NCBI RefSeq assembly: GCF_014655715.1
Contig: NZ_BNBM01000022.1
Span: 1-64,000 of the forward strand
Direction of reading: 5' to 3'
DNA length: 64,000 nucleotides
Source: Streptomyces lanatus
Lineage (GTDB): Bacteria; Actinomycetota; Actinomycetes; Streptomycetales; Streptomycetaceae
Of the stretch, positions 9,158 through 17,957 are shown piece after piece. Made by a program: the position numbers and the translations under genes. The notes beneath the pieces are model-generated. The model made no database searches, was not told the origin of the DNA, and saw only the letters and a list, made by a program, of their open reading frames with translations. How positions within the stretch are numbered: the first letter of the stretch is position 1; each line of letters begins with the position of its first letter.

Positions 9158-10195
9158 ATGGAGCCGCCCGCATCGCCCCGCCGCGTCACCATCGTCGACG
9201 TGGCCCGTCATGCCCAGGTGTCCACGACCGCGGTGTCCAAGGTGCTGCGCAACGCCTATGGGGCGAGCCCCGAGATGCGGGCCAAGGTGCGCCGCGCGAT
9301 CGAGGAGCTGGGCTACCGGCCCCTCGCGGCCGCGCGGGGGCTGCGGGGCCGGACGTACACGATCGGCGTGATGCTGCCCGACATCCGCAACCCCTTCTTC
9401 CCCGAGATCCTCGACGGCGTCACCGGCTGCCTGGCGGACACCGACTACCAGGTCCTGCTGGGCCCCGGCTGCAACGGGGAGAAGGAGGAGGCCCGCGTCA
9501 CCGAGGCCATGATCGACCGGGGCATGGACGGCCTCGTCCTGGTCGCCCCCGTCTCACCGCGCGCCCGTCTCGAACACGTCGCCTCCGTCGTACCGACCGT
9601 CGTGATCGGCCGGCACAGCCACTCCCCCAAGTACGACAGCGTCGCCGACGACGATGTGGCGGGCGCGGCGCTGGTCGTCGGCCACCTCGCCGCGCTGGGC
9701 CATCGCCGGATCGCCCACATCGAGCACCACGAGACCGACCCGACGCGCATCGCCGAGATGCCCAACGCCCAGCGCGCGGACGGCTATCGGCAGGCCATGC
9801 GGGATCTCGGCCTGCACGAGGGGATCGACGTCGTCTCCACCAGCTACACCCAGCAGGGCGGCTACGAGGGCGCGAAGGAACTGCTCGCCCGCCGCCCCCG
9901 GCCCACGGCGATCTTCGCGGGCGCGGACATCGTGGCCATGGGAGTCCTGGAGGCGGTCTCCGAGGCCGGGCTGTCCGTGCCGGGCGACCTCTCGGTGGCG
10001 GGCTACGACAACACGACGTTCGCCGCGCTCGGGCAGATCTCCCTGACGAGCGTCGACCAGGCGGGCCGCGAGATCGGCCGCAACGCCGCGCGGCTTCTGC
10101 TGGAGCGGATCGAGGACCGTGGCAAGACGTCGGTGCAGGTCAAGTTGTCCCCGACGTTGGTGGCGCGGCGTACCACGGCTCGGCCGGCGGGGTAG
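9158..10195 (+). CDS. LacI family transcriptional regulator
   Basis: A 345-residue DNA-binding repressor. The N-terminal helix-turn-helix reads TIVDVARHAQVSTTAVSKVLRNAYG, with the hinge EELGYRPLAAARGLRG. A periplasmic-binding-like sensor domain follows: TIGVMLPDIRNPFFPEILDG, GLVLVAP, and C-terminal PGDLSVAGYDNT then LTSVDQAGREIGRNAARLLLERIE. ATG 9158 has GGAGGA seven bases upstream. It is divergent from the sugar ABC operon, and three AACGTT-core palindromes lie between them, so it likely represses that operon and itself until a rhamnose-type inducer binds. Confidence 0.9.
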   Translation: MEPPASPRRVTIVDVARHAQVSTTAVSKVLRNAYGASPEMRAKVRRAIEELGYRPLAAARGLRGRTYTIGVMLPDIRNPFFPEILDGVTGCLADTDYQVLLGPGCNGEKEEARVTEAMIDRGMDGLVLVAPVSPRARLEHVASVVPTVVIGRHSHSPKYDSVADDDVAGAALVVGHLAALGHRRIAHIEHHETDPTRIAEMPNAQRADGYRQAMRDLGLHEGIDVVSTSYTQQGGYEGAKELLARRPRPTAIFAGADIVAMGVLEAVSEAGLSVPGDLSVAGYDNTTFAALGQISLTSVDQAGREIGRNAARLLLERIEDRGKTSVQVKLSPTLVARRTTARPAG

Positions 10196-10207
10196 GCGCG
10201 CAGGTCT

Positions 10208-10248
10208 GGGCCTGTCCGGCGGATTCCGCTGGAACGCCGGACAGGCCC
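10208..10248. terminator. Bidirectional intrinsic terminator
   Basis: A perfect 14-base inverted repeat (GGGCCTGTCCGGCG and its complement) with a 13-base loop lies between the convergent LacI and DUF1062 genes. There is no U-tract, as is usual in high-GC actinobacteria. Confidence 0.75.
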
Positions 10249-10274
10249 CTGGTGCCCTTGGTCGCCCGGAGGGC

Positions 10275-10823
10275 TCAGCGCTTGAGCGTGAAGGTGAAGT
10301 CGTCGGAGAGCCTGCCGTTCAGCCGGACGGCCGCGACGACCTTCTGCTCCACGATGAGACGCTCCACCTCGGCCCGTGAGAGACCGCACCCTTCGGCGAT
10401 CAGCCGGACCGGCCGGACCGGGATCCGCGCCGCGAAGCGGACCGATACGTCGATCACCTCGCGGTCCGGGTGAACCGTGCCGCCGGTGTCGAGGCGCCAG
10501 GCGCCCGTCCAGTCCAGGGCGATGCGATTACGGCGCCGCAGGACCGGATCCTGGAGCAACTCGCCCGCCAGGCCGGGGTCGTTGTCATGCATCCGGTCCA
10601 GCAGCTCAGGTCGCACGGAACGGACGTTCATCCGCTCCAGGACCGTGAGCTTCGCGGTCACCCCGCACGAGGCGCAGAGCACGAGGAGCCAGGCGTCGAG
10701 GAGCTTGTGGTTGGCGTTGACGCGGAATTTGCCGCTTGTCCGGAAGACGTCGGACGCGCACGCGTGACAGCGGCGCCGGACGAGCGGAAGGCAGGTGGGA
10801 ACGACCACCCAGTTTTCGAGCAC
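10275..10823 (-). CDS. DUF1062 domain-containing protein
   Basis: A 182-residue cytoplasmic protein. The N-terminal part carries two cysteine pairs, RRRCHACAS and VLCASCGVT, which suggest a zinc ribbon. Between and after them are FRVNANHKLLDAWLL and KLTVLERMNVRSVRPELLDRMHDNDP, the signature of DUF1062. The C-terminal part (LIAEGCGLSRAEVERLIVEQKV) looks like an S4-type or helix-turn-helix segment. Function is unknown. The start is GTG 10823 with no clear Shine-Dalgarno. It is convergent with LacI across a terminator. Confidence 0.85.
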   Translation of the reverse strand: MLENWVVVPTCLPLVRRRCHACASDVFRTSGKFRVNANHKLLDAWLLVLCASCGVTAKLTVLERMNVRSVRPELLDRMHDNDPGLAGELLQDPVLRRRNRIALDWTGAWRLDTGGTVHPDREVIDVSVRFAARIPVRPVRLIAEGCGLSRAEVERLIVEQKVVAAVRLNGRLSDDFTFTLKR

Positions 10824-11158
10824 GGGAGTACACCGGTTTCAGTGAGAAGTCCGCAGCAAAAAGCAGCGCGGCGCACATGCGGCGAGCATGCGGCGACGCG
10901 CGACAGATCAGCGCTCGGGAGGTCTCACAGGGTGTACAAGGGCACGTCCTCGACCAGACGACTTGGGACGGCAGCACGGTAAGGGCGCGCGGCGGCGCCG
11001 CTCCACTGATTTTCGACCGGTTCCCGAACGCCGTACCGCCAGGCCCTAGGCCGAAGTGCCGAGTCCGGTTCGGACCGCGGTCGGGTCCCGGACGTGGGCC
11101 GCGTCGCTAGCGTGGGCGATCAGCGCACGTCACAGGTGTGCCGCACCCGAGGAGAGCG
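10824..11158. other. Intergenic region, divergent promoters
   Basis: A 335-base stretch between the divergent DUF1062 and Rieske genes. It must hold both promoters. I see no RNA gene, repeat or convincing coding frame in it. Confidence 0.5.
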
Positions 11159-11491
11159 ATGCCCAGCAGCGGATACACGTACCTCTGCGAGTTCGGCGTA
11201 CTGGAGGAGGGCGTCCCCCGGCGGTTCGAGGTGGAGGGGGTCCCCGTCAGCCTCGTACTGACCGAGAAGCAGGTGTTCGCGATCCATGACACCTGCTCGC
11301 ACAGTGCCGTCTCGCTCTCCGAGGGCGAGGTCGACGGCTGCACGGTCGAGTGCTGGCTGCACGGCTCCCGCTTCGACCTGCGCACCGGCGAGGCCCTCGA
11401 CCCGCCGGCGAGCCGCCCCGTGCCGGTGTACGCGGTGCAGATCGAGGACGGGGGCGTGTACGCGCGCGTGGTGCCGCGGAGTGAGCGGTGA
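11159..11491 (+). CDS. Rieske [2Fe-2S] ferredoxin-like protein
   Basis: A 110-residue small Rieske protein. The cluster ligands are visible: CSH in DTCSHSAVSL and CWLH in CWLHGSRFDL, the CxH...CxxH pattern. PVPVYAVQIEDGGVYARV forms the last strand. The length fits soluble electron-transfer ferredoxins of dioxygenase or Suf-type systems. ATG 11159 has GAGGAGA three bases upstream. Its stop overlaps the next gene as GTGA, so it is translationally coupled to the TetR regulator. No oxygenase partner is adjacent. Confidence 0.87.
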   Translation: MPSSGYTYLCEFGVLEEGVPRRFEVEGVPVSLVLTEKQVFAIHDTCSHSAVSLSEGEVDGCTVECWLHGSRFDLRTGEALDPPASRPVPVYAVQIEDGGVYARVVPRSER

Positions 11492-12105
11492 CGCGGACGC
11501 CGGGCGATGCCGGTGCGGAACGGGCCGACGCGGCCCGCAACCGGGCCCGGCTGCTGGAGGCGGCCGCCCGGCTGGTGGCCGAACGGGGAGCGGAGCACGT
11601 GACCATGCACGAGGTCGCGCGGGCTGCCGGGGTGGGAAAAGGCACGCTCTTCCGCCGGTTCGGCGACCGCACCGGGCTGCTGCTCGCCCTGCTGGCCGAC
11701 GCCGAGGCCGAGTTCCACGAGACGTACACCCTCGGTCCCCCGCCGCTCGGGCCGGGAGCGCCGGCCGGTGACCGGCTCACAGCGTTCGGCTGCGCCCTGA
11801 TCGAGCGCCTCGCCGACGACACGGACCTGGGCGCCGCCCTGGCCCGCCAGGTCCCCCTCGAACGGCTCCACGGCTCCCAGGTCGCCCGCGCCTTCCACCA
11901 CCACATCGCCTCCCTGCTGCGCGAAGCGGGCGTCGAGGGCGACACCGACATGCTGGCCCACACCATGCTCGCCACGGCCAACTCCGAGACCGTGGACTAC
12001 CTGCGCAACGAACACCGGATCAGCACCGCACGGCTGCGGACGACGTGGGCGGAGCTGGTGCGGCGGGTGGTGGCGAGGGCCGGGGAGCCGGTCGGACATC
12101 GCTGA
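11488..12105 (+). CDS. TetR/AcrR family transcriptional regulator
   Basis: A 205-residue repressor. The TetR helix-turn-helix lies at residues ~18-65: RNRARLLEAAARLVAERGAEHVTMHEVARAAGVGKGTLFRRFGDR in outline. The C-terminal ligand domain ends in LRTTWAELVRRVVARA. The start GTG 11488 overlaps the Rieske stop, so both are made together. Its target is not evident; the upstream Rieske promoter is the natural candidate. Confidence 0.88.
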   Translation: MTRTPGDAGAERADAARNRARLLEAAARLVAERGAEHVTMHEVARAAGVGKGTLFRRFGDRTGLLLALLADAEAEFHETYTLGPPPLGPGAPAGDRLTAFGCALIERLADDTDLGAALARQVPLERLHGSQVARAFHHHIASLLREAGVEGDTDMLAHTMLATANSETVDYLRNEHRISTARLRTTWAELVRRVVARAGEPVGHR

Positions 12106-12188
12106 AGCTCACCGGCCATCTCGGACCCGGCGTGCGGAACTTCGCGGGTCGGGTCCGGTCGACGTCGGGAAAGGCGTGACGGAGATCG

Positions 12189-12965
12189 ATGACGTGCCCC
12201 TCGACGAGCCGGCTCCCTCCGGCGCGCGGTCCGGCGTTGATCGGGGCGGTGATGGCTCTGAGTGTGCTCGTCGGGCTGCGGCGGTCAGGACGCGCGATGG
12301 GCGGCCCGGAAGGCTTGACCTTGGCATCCGGGGGCTCTTTCTGCTGGGCGGTCAGGCGTCGGTCGTGCGGGCGAACCTTGACCGGGCCGACTGGCGCGAG
12401 GCCGGCTCGGTGACGGGCTCCTTCGTGACGACCGGGCTGGTGGCGGGGGCGGTCGTCTGGTTCGCGGCCCGCCGGACCCGTCAGAACCCGGCGGCGCGGG
12501 GCGGGGCGGTGGACGGCCCGCGCATGGACATCCCCGAGGGGCGGCGACTGGTGTGGTTCTCCCGTACGTCCAATCCGTGGCTGCACCTGATCGCCGCCGT
12601 CACCGGGCTCGTGGCACTCGCCGCCGGCGCGGCCGCCGTAGGAGGGCTGGCGGATCCGCTCCAAGCGCTGGCCCTGATCGCACCGTTGACGCTCGGCTCG
12701 CTGCTGGTCCTCGGCTGTGCCTCGGTGCAGGCGCAGGTCAGCCATTCGGCCTGCCCGCCCGACGCTGGGCTGTCGAGGACATCGAATCGGCTCGCGTCGA
12801 CCAGCGCACCCCGGTGCAGGTGGGCAGCTGGGGCTACCGGCTGAGCGGGCTGGGCACGACGGTGATGCTGCGCCGCGGCGAATGCCTCGCCATCCGCGCC
12901 GGGGGCAGGGACTTCGCCGTCAGCGTGGACGACGCCGAACGGGGCGCCGCGATCCTGAACTCCTT
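12189..12965 (+). pseudogene. Broken DUF1648-type membrane protein gene
   Basis: Pieces of one protein lie in three frames. Positions ~12189-12330 give ALIGAVMALSVLVGLRR, ~12330-12740 give LFLLGGQASVVRANLDRADW and two hydrophobic spans (SFVTTGLVAGAVVWFAA, LIAAVTGLVALAAGAAAVGG), and ~12740-12965 give RRWAVEDIESARVD, GLGTTVMLRRGECLAI and FAVSVDDAERGAAIL. The order matches streptomycete DUF1648-domain membrane proteins with a C-terminal PH-like part. Two frameshifts, near 12330 and 12740, break it. The last frame lacks a stop and runs into the convergent monooxygenase end, so the 3' end may also be lost. A sequencing error is possible for one shift, less so for both. Confidence 0.65.
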
Positions 12966-14096
12966 TCATCGGCCGTCCCCGGTGACCATGTTGATCAGCC
13001 CGTGCGCCGTGTTGTCCTCGGAGTCGAGCGGGATGATCTCACCGCCGTCGAGCGTGGCGGCCTCGGCGCTGCGCGGGAACATGGCCTGCTCGTACTCGGT
13101 GAGCGCGGCCTCGATGTCGCCCGGGTGGGCGGCGAGTGCCTTGCCGAGTTCGGCGCCGTCGAGCATGGCCAGGTTGGCCCCTTCGCCGTTCGGGACAGCG
13201 AGGTGGGCGGCGTCGCCGACCAGTGTCACCCCGGGCACCCTGTCCCACCGGTGCCCGGTCGGCAGGGTGAAGTGGGGGCGCAGGACCGGCGTGGAGTCGC
13301 CGTCCGTGATCAGCGCGGTGAGTTCGGGTGCCCAGCCGTCGAACTCCGCCGCGATGCGTGCACCGGCCGCGGTCGCGTCGGTGAAGTCGATGACGGCGAA
13401 CCAGTCCTGAGGCTTCGCCAGCAGCACAAAGATGTGCAGGGTGTCGCCGCTCTCCCGGTGCGCGAAGATCTCCCTGCCGGGTGCGGGCGCGATCATCGAC
13501 CCGCCGCCGACCGTCTTCGCGGCGACCGGGTGCCGGGTGTCGGCGTCGTACAGATACACATCGACGGACGACGTTCCCGCGTACTCGGGCACGGTCGAGG
13601 TGAGCAGCGGCCGTACCCGTGACCACGCGCCGTCCGCGCCGACCAGCAGACCGGTGTCGACGGCGCCGCCGCCCGCGAACGTCACCTCGTGGCGGCCCTC
13701 GCCGAGGGCACGGGTGCGGGTGACCTTGTGTCCCCAACGGACGGTGCCGGCCGGCAGCGAGTCGAGCAGGATCCGCCGCAGCTCACCGCGCTGCACCTCG
13801 GGGCGTCCGCCCGTGCCGTCGTCGGCCTGGTCGAGCAGGACGCTCCCGTCCCGGTCGATGACCCGCAGCGCCTGACGGCCCTCCAGGACGATGGCGTGGA
13901 ACTCGTCCATCAGGCCGGCCGCCTGAAGGGCGAGCTGCCCGTTGTAGTCGTGGATGTCGAGCATCCCTCCCTGCGTACGCGCCGACGGGGATTCCTCCGC
14001 CTCGTAGACGGTGACCGGGATGCCGTGGACGTGCAGGACTCGGGCCAGCGTCAGTCCGCCGAGTCCGGCGCCGATGATCGTGACGGGTGTGTGCAT
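12966..14096 (-). CDS. FAD-dependent monooxygenase (TetX-like)
   Basis: A 376-residue class A flavoprotein hydroxylase. Seen: the FAD dinucleotide motif ITIIGAGLGGLTLARVL-like start (VTIIGAGLGGLTLA), the acidic end of strand 2 (YEAEES), an LVGADGAWSRVR motif, and the second FAD motif VTLVGDAAHLAVPNGEGANLAMLDG. Length and motifs resemble the TetX/tetracycline-destructase branch, but the substrate cannot be read, and many such enzymes act on polyketides or aromatics. ATG 14096 has AAGGAG five bases upstream. It stands alone behind a stem-loop that ends the MFS gene. Confidence 0.82.
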   Translation of the reverse strand: MHTPVTIIGAGLGGLTLARVLHVHGIPVTVYEAEESPSARTQGGMLDIHDYNGQLALQAAGLMDEFHAIVLEGRQALRVIDRDGSVLLDQADDGTGGRPEVQRGELRRILLDSLPAGTVRWGHKVTRTRALGEGRHEVTFAGGGAVDTGLLVGADGAWSRVRPLLTSTVPEYAGTSSVDVYLYDADTRHPVAAKTVGGGSMIAPAPGREIFAHRESGDTLHIFVLLAKPQDWFAVIDFTDATAAGARIAAEFDGWAPELTALITDGDSTPVLRPHFTLPTGHRWDRVPGVTLVGDAAHLAVPNGEGANLAMLDGAELGKALAAHPGDIEAALTEYEQAMFPRSAEAATLDGGEIIPLDSEDNTAHGLINMVTGDGR

Positions 14097-14234
14097 GGTG
14101 GCTCCTTCGGGATCGGGCCGCCCGCGGCGGCCGTCTTCGAAGCAAGGTGCCGGGCCCTGCCGACAAGGCGCCGACACCGGACCGACAGCCACCGACACCG
14201 GGCCGACAGGCCCCGATACCGCGGTACACGACGA

Positions 14235-14262
14235 GGGCGGGGCACCCTGCGATGCCCCGCCC
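14235..14262. terminator. Intrinsic terminator after MFS gene
   Basis: GGGCGGGGCA and its perfect complement are separated by 8 bases, 10 bases past the stop of the minus-strand MFS gene. Confidence 0.65.
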
Positions 14263-14271
14263 CCCAGGCGG

Positions 14272-15564
14272 TCAGATAGCCGCTCCCACCGGCTCGGCAG
14301 CGGGCGGTGCCGCCAGTCGGCCGCTGCGGTGCAGGCCGTACAAGGCCCCAGCGCATACGGCACCGATCACAGCCAGCGTGATCCACGGCAGCGCGGGCAT
14401 CCCGGCCGACCGTGCCGCGTCGAGGGCGGCGCCGGTGCCGAGGTTGCCGACGGTGATGCCGATGCCGCAGATGGTGTTGTACAGCCCGTAGTGCGTGGCG
14501 ACGAGCCGGTCGCCGGAGAGCCGGACGATGGTGTCCATCTCGAACGGGTAGGCGATCATCGTGCCAATGGCGAGCAGCAGCGCGGCGAGCGTCGGCGGCA
14601 CCGCCGCGAGCAGCCACAGCCCGAACCCGGACTCCGGTACGGGTACGGCCGTGGCCAGGAGCAGCGGCACGAAGGCCAGCCCCATCGCCGCGAGCCCCCG
14701 CACAAGAGCCTGCCCGGGCTCGTACCGCGCCTTGCACCACGCCGTCACCCGCGTCTGGCCGAGGATCGTGCTCAGCCCGGACACGGCGAACAGCGCCGCG
14801 ACCGCCGCCGTCCCGAACTCCCCGTCACCGCCGAGCCGCCGCACCTCCAGCGGCAGCGCCAGATAGACCTGGAACGACAGGACGTACGACCCGATCATGG
14901 CGAGGGAGAACAGCAGGAACGGCCGGTTGGCGAGGATGCCGCGCCACTGGGCGAGCACACCCTCGGTCGCCCGGCGCCCGGTGTCCTCGGCCCGCCGGGC
15001 GGGCAGGGCACGGATCTGTACGACGCTCAGCAGGGCGAAGATCCCCGCCGACACCAGGCAGGTGATACGGAAGTCAACCCCGGTCAGCACCATGCCCACC
15101 AGCGGGCCCAGCAGGATGCCGGCCTGGTAGAACACGTTGAACAGGGCGAACGCCTCGACCCTGCGCTCCCCCGCGTCGGCCGCGAGGTAGGCCCGTACGG
15201 CCGGGTTGAACAGAGCGCCGGCCAGCCCGGTGGCCGCGGAGGCGGCGAGCAGCGCGGGCAGCGAGTCCACCAGGCCGAGGGTGGCGAAGCCGAATGTGCG
15301 CAGCACACAGCCGGCCACGATCATCGGCTTGTAGCCGAGCCGGTCGGCGAGTGTGCCGCCGAACAGGAACATGCCCTGCTGGCTGAAGTTCCGTACGCCG
15401 AGGACGAGTCCCACGATCCAGCCGGCCAGGCCGAGGGTGCCGGAGAGATGGGCGGCCAGATAGGGCATCAGCATGTAGAAGCCGAGGTTGATCGTGAACT
15501 GGTTCACCATCAGCAGCTGGACGCTGCGTTCGTACGACCCGACCTGGGTGAGCAGCCCCTTCAC
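14272..15564 (-). CDS. MFS transporter, coupled to PLP enzyme
   Basis: A 430-residue major facilitator with about 12 hydrophobic segments. The loop 2-3 motif reads GGTLADRLGYKPM. The GTG start at 15564 overlaps the stop of the PLP enzyme as GTGA, so the two proteins are made in fixed ratio. By context it should export, or import a precursor for, the product of that enzyme. A strong stem-loop follows the stop. Confidence 0.85.
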   Translation of the reverse strand: MKGLLTQVGSYERSVQLLMVNQFTINLGFYMLMPYLAAHLSGTLGLAGWIVGLVLGVRNFSQQGMFLFGGTLADRLGYKPMIVAGCVLRTFGFATLGLVDSLPALLAASAATGLAGALFNPAVRAYLAADAGERRVEAFALFNVFYQAGILLGPLVGMVLTGVDFRITCLVSAGIFALLSVVQIRALPARRAEDTGRRATEGVLAQWRGILANRPFLLFSLAMIGSYVLSFQVYLALPLEVRRLGGDGEFGTAAVAALFAVSGLSTILGQTRVTAWCKARYEPGQALVRGLAAMGLAFVPLLLATAVPVPESGFGLWLLAAVPPTLAALLLAIGTMIAYPFEMDTIVRLSGDRLVATHYGLYNTICGIGITVGNLGTGAALDAARSAGMPALPWITLAVIGAVCAGALYGLHRSGRLAAPPAAEPVGAAI

Positions 15565-16649
15565 CGGTCCTCCTCCAGGGTGAGGGGGTCGATCACCGTG
15601 GTGCAGCGGGTCCAGCAGGTGACCTCCTTCTCGTCCAGGCGGCCGATCAGCTCGGGTTCGGGCGCCGGCGGGGAGTCGAGGACGCCGTGGGCGGCGCAGT
15701 AGTCGTCGTCGTAGACGGTGCCCAGGTAGCGCTGCGGGCCGTCGGGGAAGACCGCGACGATCCGTGCGTCGGCGGACATGGTCCGGGCCAGCCAGCCCGC
15801 CACCAGCGCGACCGCGCCGACGCTCCAGCCGCCGGTGGCGTAATGGGAAGCGGCCAGTTGACGGCAGGTCCACACCGCCTCGGCCGGGGCCACCCAGTGC
15901 ACCTCGGAGAAGTTCTCGTAGGCCACGTTGCGGGGGTAGATGCTGGAGCCGAGGCCACGCATCAGGCGGGGCCTGGCGGGCTGGCCGAAGATCGTGGAAC
16001 CGGTCGTGTCCACGCCGACGACGGTCAGCTCCGGGTACAGCTGGCGCAGAACCCCCGACACCCCGGCCGAGTGGCCTCCGGTGCCGACGCTGCACACCAG
16101 CACGTCGATATGGCCCATCTCGGCGGCGAGTTCGAGGGCCAGCGGGGTGTAGGCGGCGACGTTGTCCGGGTTGTTGTACTGGTCCGGGCACCAGGAGTCG
16201 GGGTGCTGCTCCAGGAGCCGCTGTACGCGCTCGCGGCGGGCCTGCTGCCAGCCGCCCGTGGGATGCGGCTCGGCGACGACGTTGACCTGGGCGCCGTACG
16301 CGGTCAGCAGCCGGGTCATGGACGGCTCCAGGCCCGGATCGGTGACCAGGGTGACGGGGTGGCCGTACACCATCCCGGCCAGCGCCAGGCCGAGGCCGAG
16401 GGTGCCGCTGGTGGACTCGATGATCCGTCCGCCGGGCCGCAGGTCGCCGCGGGCGCGGGCCCGCTCCACCATGTACAGACCCGGACGGTCCTTGATCCCG
16501 CCGGGGTTGAACCCTTCGAGCTTCGCCCAGAAGCCGCGTCCGGCCGGGGCGAGCGGCTCCGAGACCCGCAGCAGCGGGGTGTTGCCCACCAGCCCGGACA
16601 GGGCGGCCTGGCCGCCCGAGGGGATCGCGGCCTTGGTCAATGACTGCAT
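15561..16649 (-). CDS. PLP-dependent cysteine synthase family enzyme
   Basis: A 362-residue fold-type II PLP enzyme of the cysteine synthase/cystathionine beta-synthase family. Seen: GNTPLLRV, the PLP lysine in NPGGIKDRPGLYMVE (the family usually has GSVKDR), ESTSGTLGLGLA for the substrate carboxylate, and the phosphate-binding SVGTGGHSAGV. A ~30-residue C-terminal extension follows. The altered lysine motif and the coupled MFS gene argue against housekeeping cysteine synthesis and for a specialised amino-acid product, for example a beta-substituted alanine; this is inference. ATG 16649 has only a weak ribosome site. Confidence 0.8.
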   Translation of the reverse strand: MQSLTKAAIPSGGQAALSGLVGNTPLLRVSEPLAPAGRGFWAKLEGFNPGGIKDRPGLYMVERARARGDLRPGGRIIESTSGTLGLGLALAGMVYGHPVTLVTDPGLEPSMTRLLTAYGAQVNVVAEPHPTGGWQQARRERVQRLLEQHPDSWCPDQYNNPDNVAAYTPLALELAAEMGHIDVLVCSVGTGGHSAGVSGVLRQLYPELTVVGVDTTGSTIFGQPARPRLMRGLGSSIYPRNVAYENFSEVHWVAPAEAVWTCRQLAASHYATGGWSVGAVALVAGWLARTMSADARIVAVFPDGPQRYLGTVYDDDYCAAHGVLDSPPAPEPELIGRLDEKEVTCWTRCTTVIDPLTLEEDR

Positions 16650-16835
16650 GTCTGTGTGTTCACTCTCGCTCGATGAATGCGATGAAGGCGATGCACGCGA
16701 CGAAGGCGATACATGCGCGGTGCGCGATGCGGGTTCATCTCGCGCCCACGGCGACGGGGCGACGGACCGCGGAGTCCGTGTGCACGCCATGGATGCGCGG
16801 CAGCCGACGAGGGCGTTCGGCTGCGAGCGAGTGGT

Positions 16836-17249
16836 CTAGATCCGCCAGCGGGACGTACGGACGAGCGCCACACGGCCGGTGCGTGCGCTACGGCGTCCGC
16901 GGGGCGACGGCCGCACGAGAGGCCTTCCCACCAGCACGGACAGGGCGATGAGCACGACCAGGGCCATCGCGCCGAGGGGAAGGTCCTCGGCCGAGGGAGC
17001 GGCGCTGCGGACGATCGCGTCCGCGGCGCAGTCCTCGGACTCGTAGGGGCCGTGGGGGCCATGGGGGCCGTGCGGGTCACCGCCCGCGGTCACCGCCACC
17101 GATGCGGCGGCGGGCAGGGGCACCGACGCGTGCGTCTGCTCGGTCGCGCCATGGATGACGGCGCACAGCATGAGCGCCATGACCAGCGTGGCACGGATCG
17201 CCGGGACGAATCGGCGCCAGGATGCGGGCGTACGGGAGTGAGTCGGCAC
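16836..17249 (-). CDS. Small His-rich membrane protein, unknown
   Basis: A 137-residue protein with two membrane segments: AIRATLVMALMLCAVIHG near residue 20 and LPLGAMALVVLIALSVLVG near residue 95. The loop between them holds DPHGPHGPHGPYESEDCA, a histidine-rich stretch that could bind metal. The tail is Arg-rich (RPSPRGRRSARTGR). The start is GTG 17249 with GGAGGA just upstream. It resembles small streptomycete DUF6153-type membrane proteins, but I am not certain. Same strand as the next gene, 180 bases apart. Confidence 0.55.
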   Translation of the reverse strand: MPTHSRTPASWRRFVPAIRATLVMALMLCAVIHGATEQTHASVPLPAAASVAVTAGGDPHGPHGPHGPYESEDCAADAIVRSAAPSAEDLPLGAMALVVLIALSVLVGRPLVRPSPRGRRSARTGRVALVRTSRWRI

Positions 17250-17428
17250 AGGTCCTCCGCGCTGCTGGCTCGCCTCCGCGGTGGGGCACGGAGTGAGACG
17301 CATGGGTGGGGGCAGGACGGCATCGACGAGACGTGACGACCCATCATGAGCATGGGGTACGGGCCTCGTCGCGCGGTACCGGCCGAACCGGTGACAACCG
17401 GCGGGCCGTCCGGAGGGCTCCGTGCCTC

Positions 17429-17854
17429 CTAGACCTGCCGCACCACGGAGGCTGATCTCAGCGCCGCCGGTGACGCCTCGTCGACGGGCCGGCTCATGGC
17501 GGGCGTACGCGGAAGCAACGCGTCATCGGCGCCGGTCGATGCCCGCACCCGCGCCGCGGAGCAGGGCGCCGCCAGGGCCGACCCCTGCTGCGGCTGCCCG
17601 GACAGGCACTGCTCGCCAGGATGCGCCGGCGTATGGCCGCCGCGGTGGTCGTCGGCTCCGGCGGCCGTATACGAGGACACCGGCGCCGCCGAGGCCGTCG
17701 CGCTGATGGACAGGTGTCCGTCGGCGCTCTCCGCATGCCCGCCGTGCGTCATGAGGACCCCGAACAGCAGGACGGCCAGGGCGAGTACGCGTGGCAGGGA
17801 ACCCGCGTCCGCGCGGGTCCCGCCGATGCGCCAGGGCGACCAAGCCGTAACCAT
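17429..17854 (-). CDS. Small His-rich exported protein, DUF6153-like
   Basis: A 141-residue protein. One hydrophobic segment (VLALAVLLFGVLMTHGG) is followed by a histidine-rich exported part: HGGHAESADGH and later DDHRGGHTPAHPGEQCLSG with further cysteines. This layout matches what I recall of DUF6153 proteins. Metal binding is a reasonable guess. The start is uncertain: ATG 17854 or GTG 17875, neither with a good ribosome site. It lies upstream of a second small His-rich protein on the same strand. Confidence 0.55.
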   Translation of the reverse strand: MVTAWSPWRIGGTRADAGSLPRVLALAVLLFGVLMTHGGHAESADGHLSISATASAAPVSSYTAAGADDHRGGHTPAHPGEQCLSGQPQQGSALAAPCSAARVRASTGADDALLPRTPAMSRPVDEASPAALRSASVVRQV

Positions 17855-17957
17855 GCCGTGATCGTAACGGCTCACCGACGGTGCTCGACGGGACGTCCCG
17901 CGACATCGGTCGAACTCGTCAGGTGAATGGCTTGTTTGCTACGGCGAGTGCGCGTTC

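Noticed and set aside
11107..12099. A 330-residue antisense frame over the Rieske and TetR genes
   Set aside because: The plus-strand genes have clear motifs and ribosome sites; the antisense product has none.
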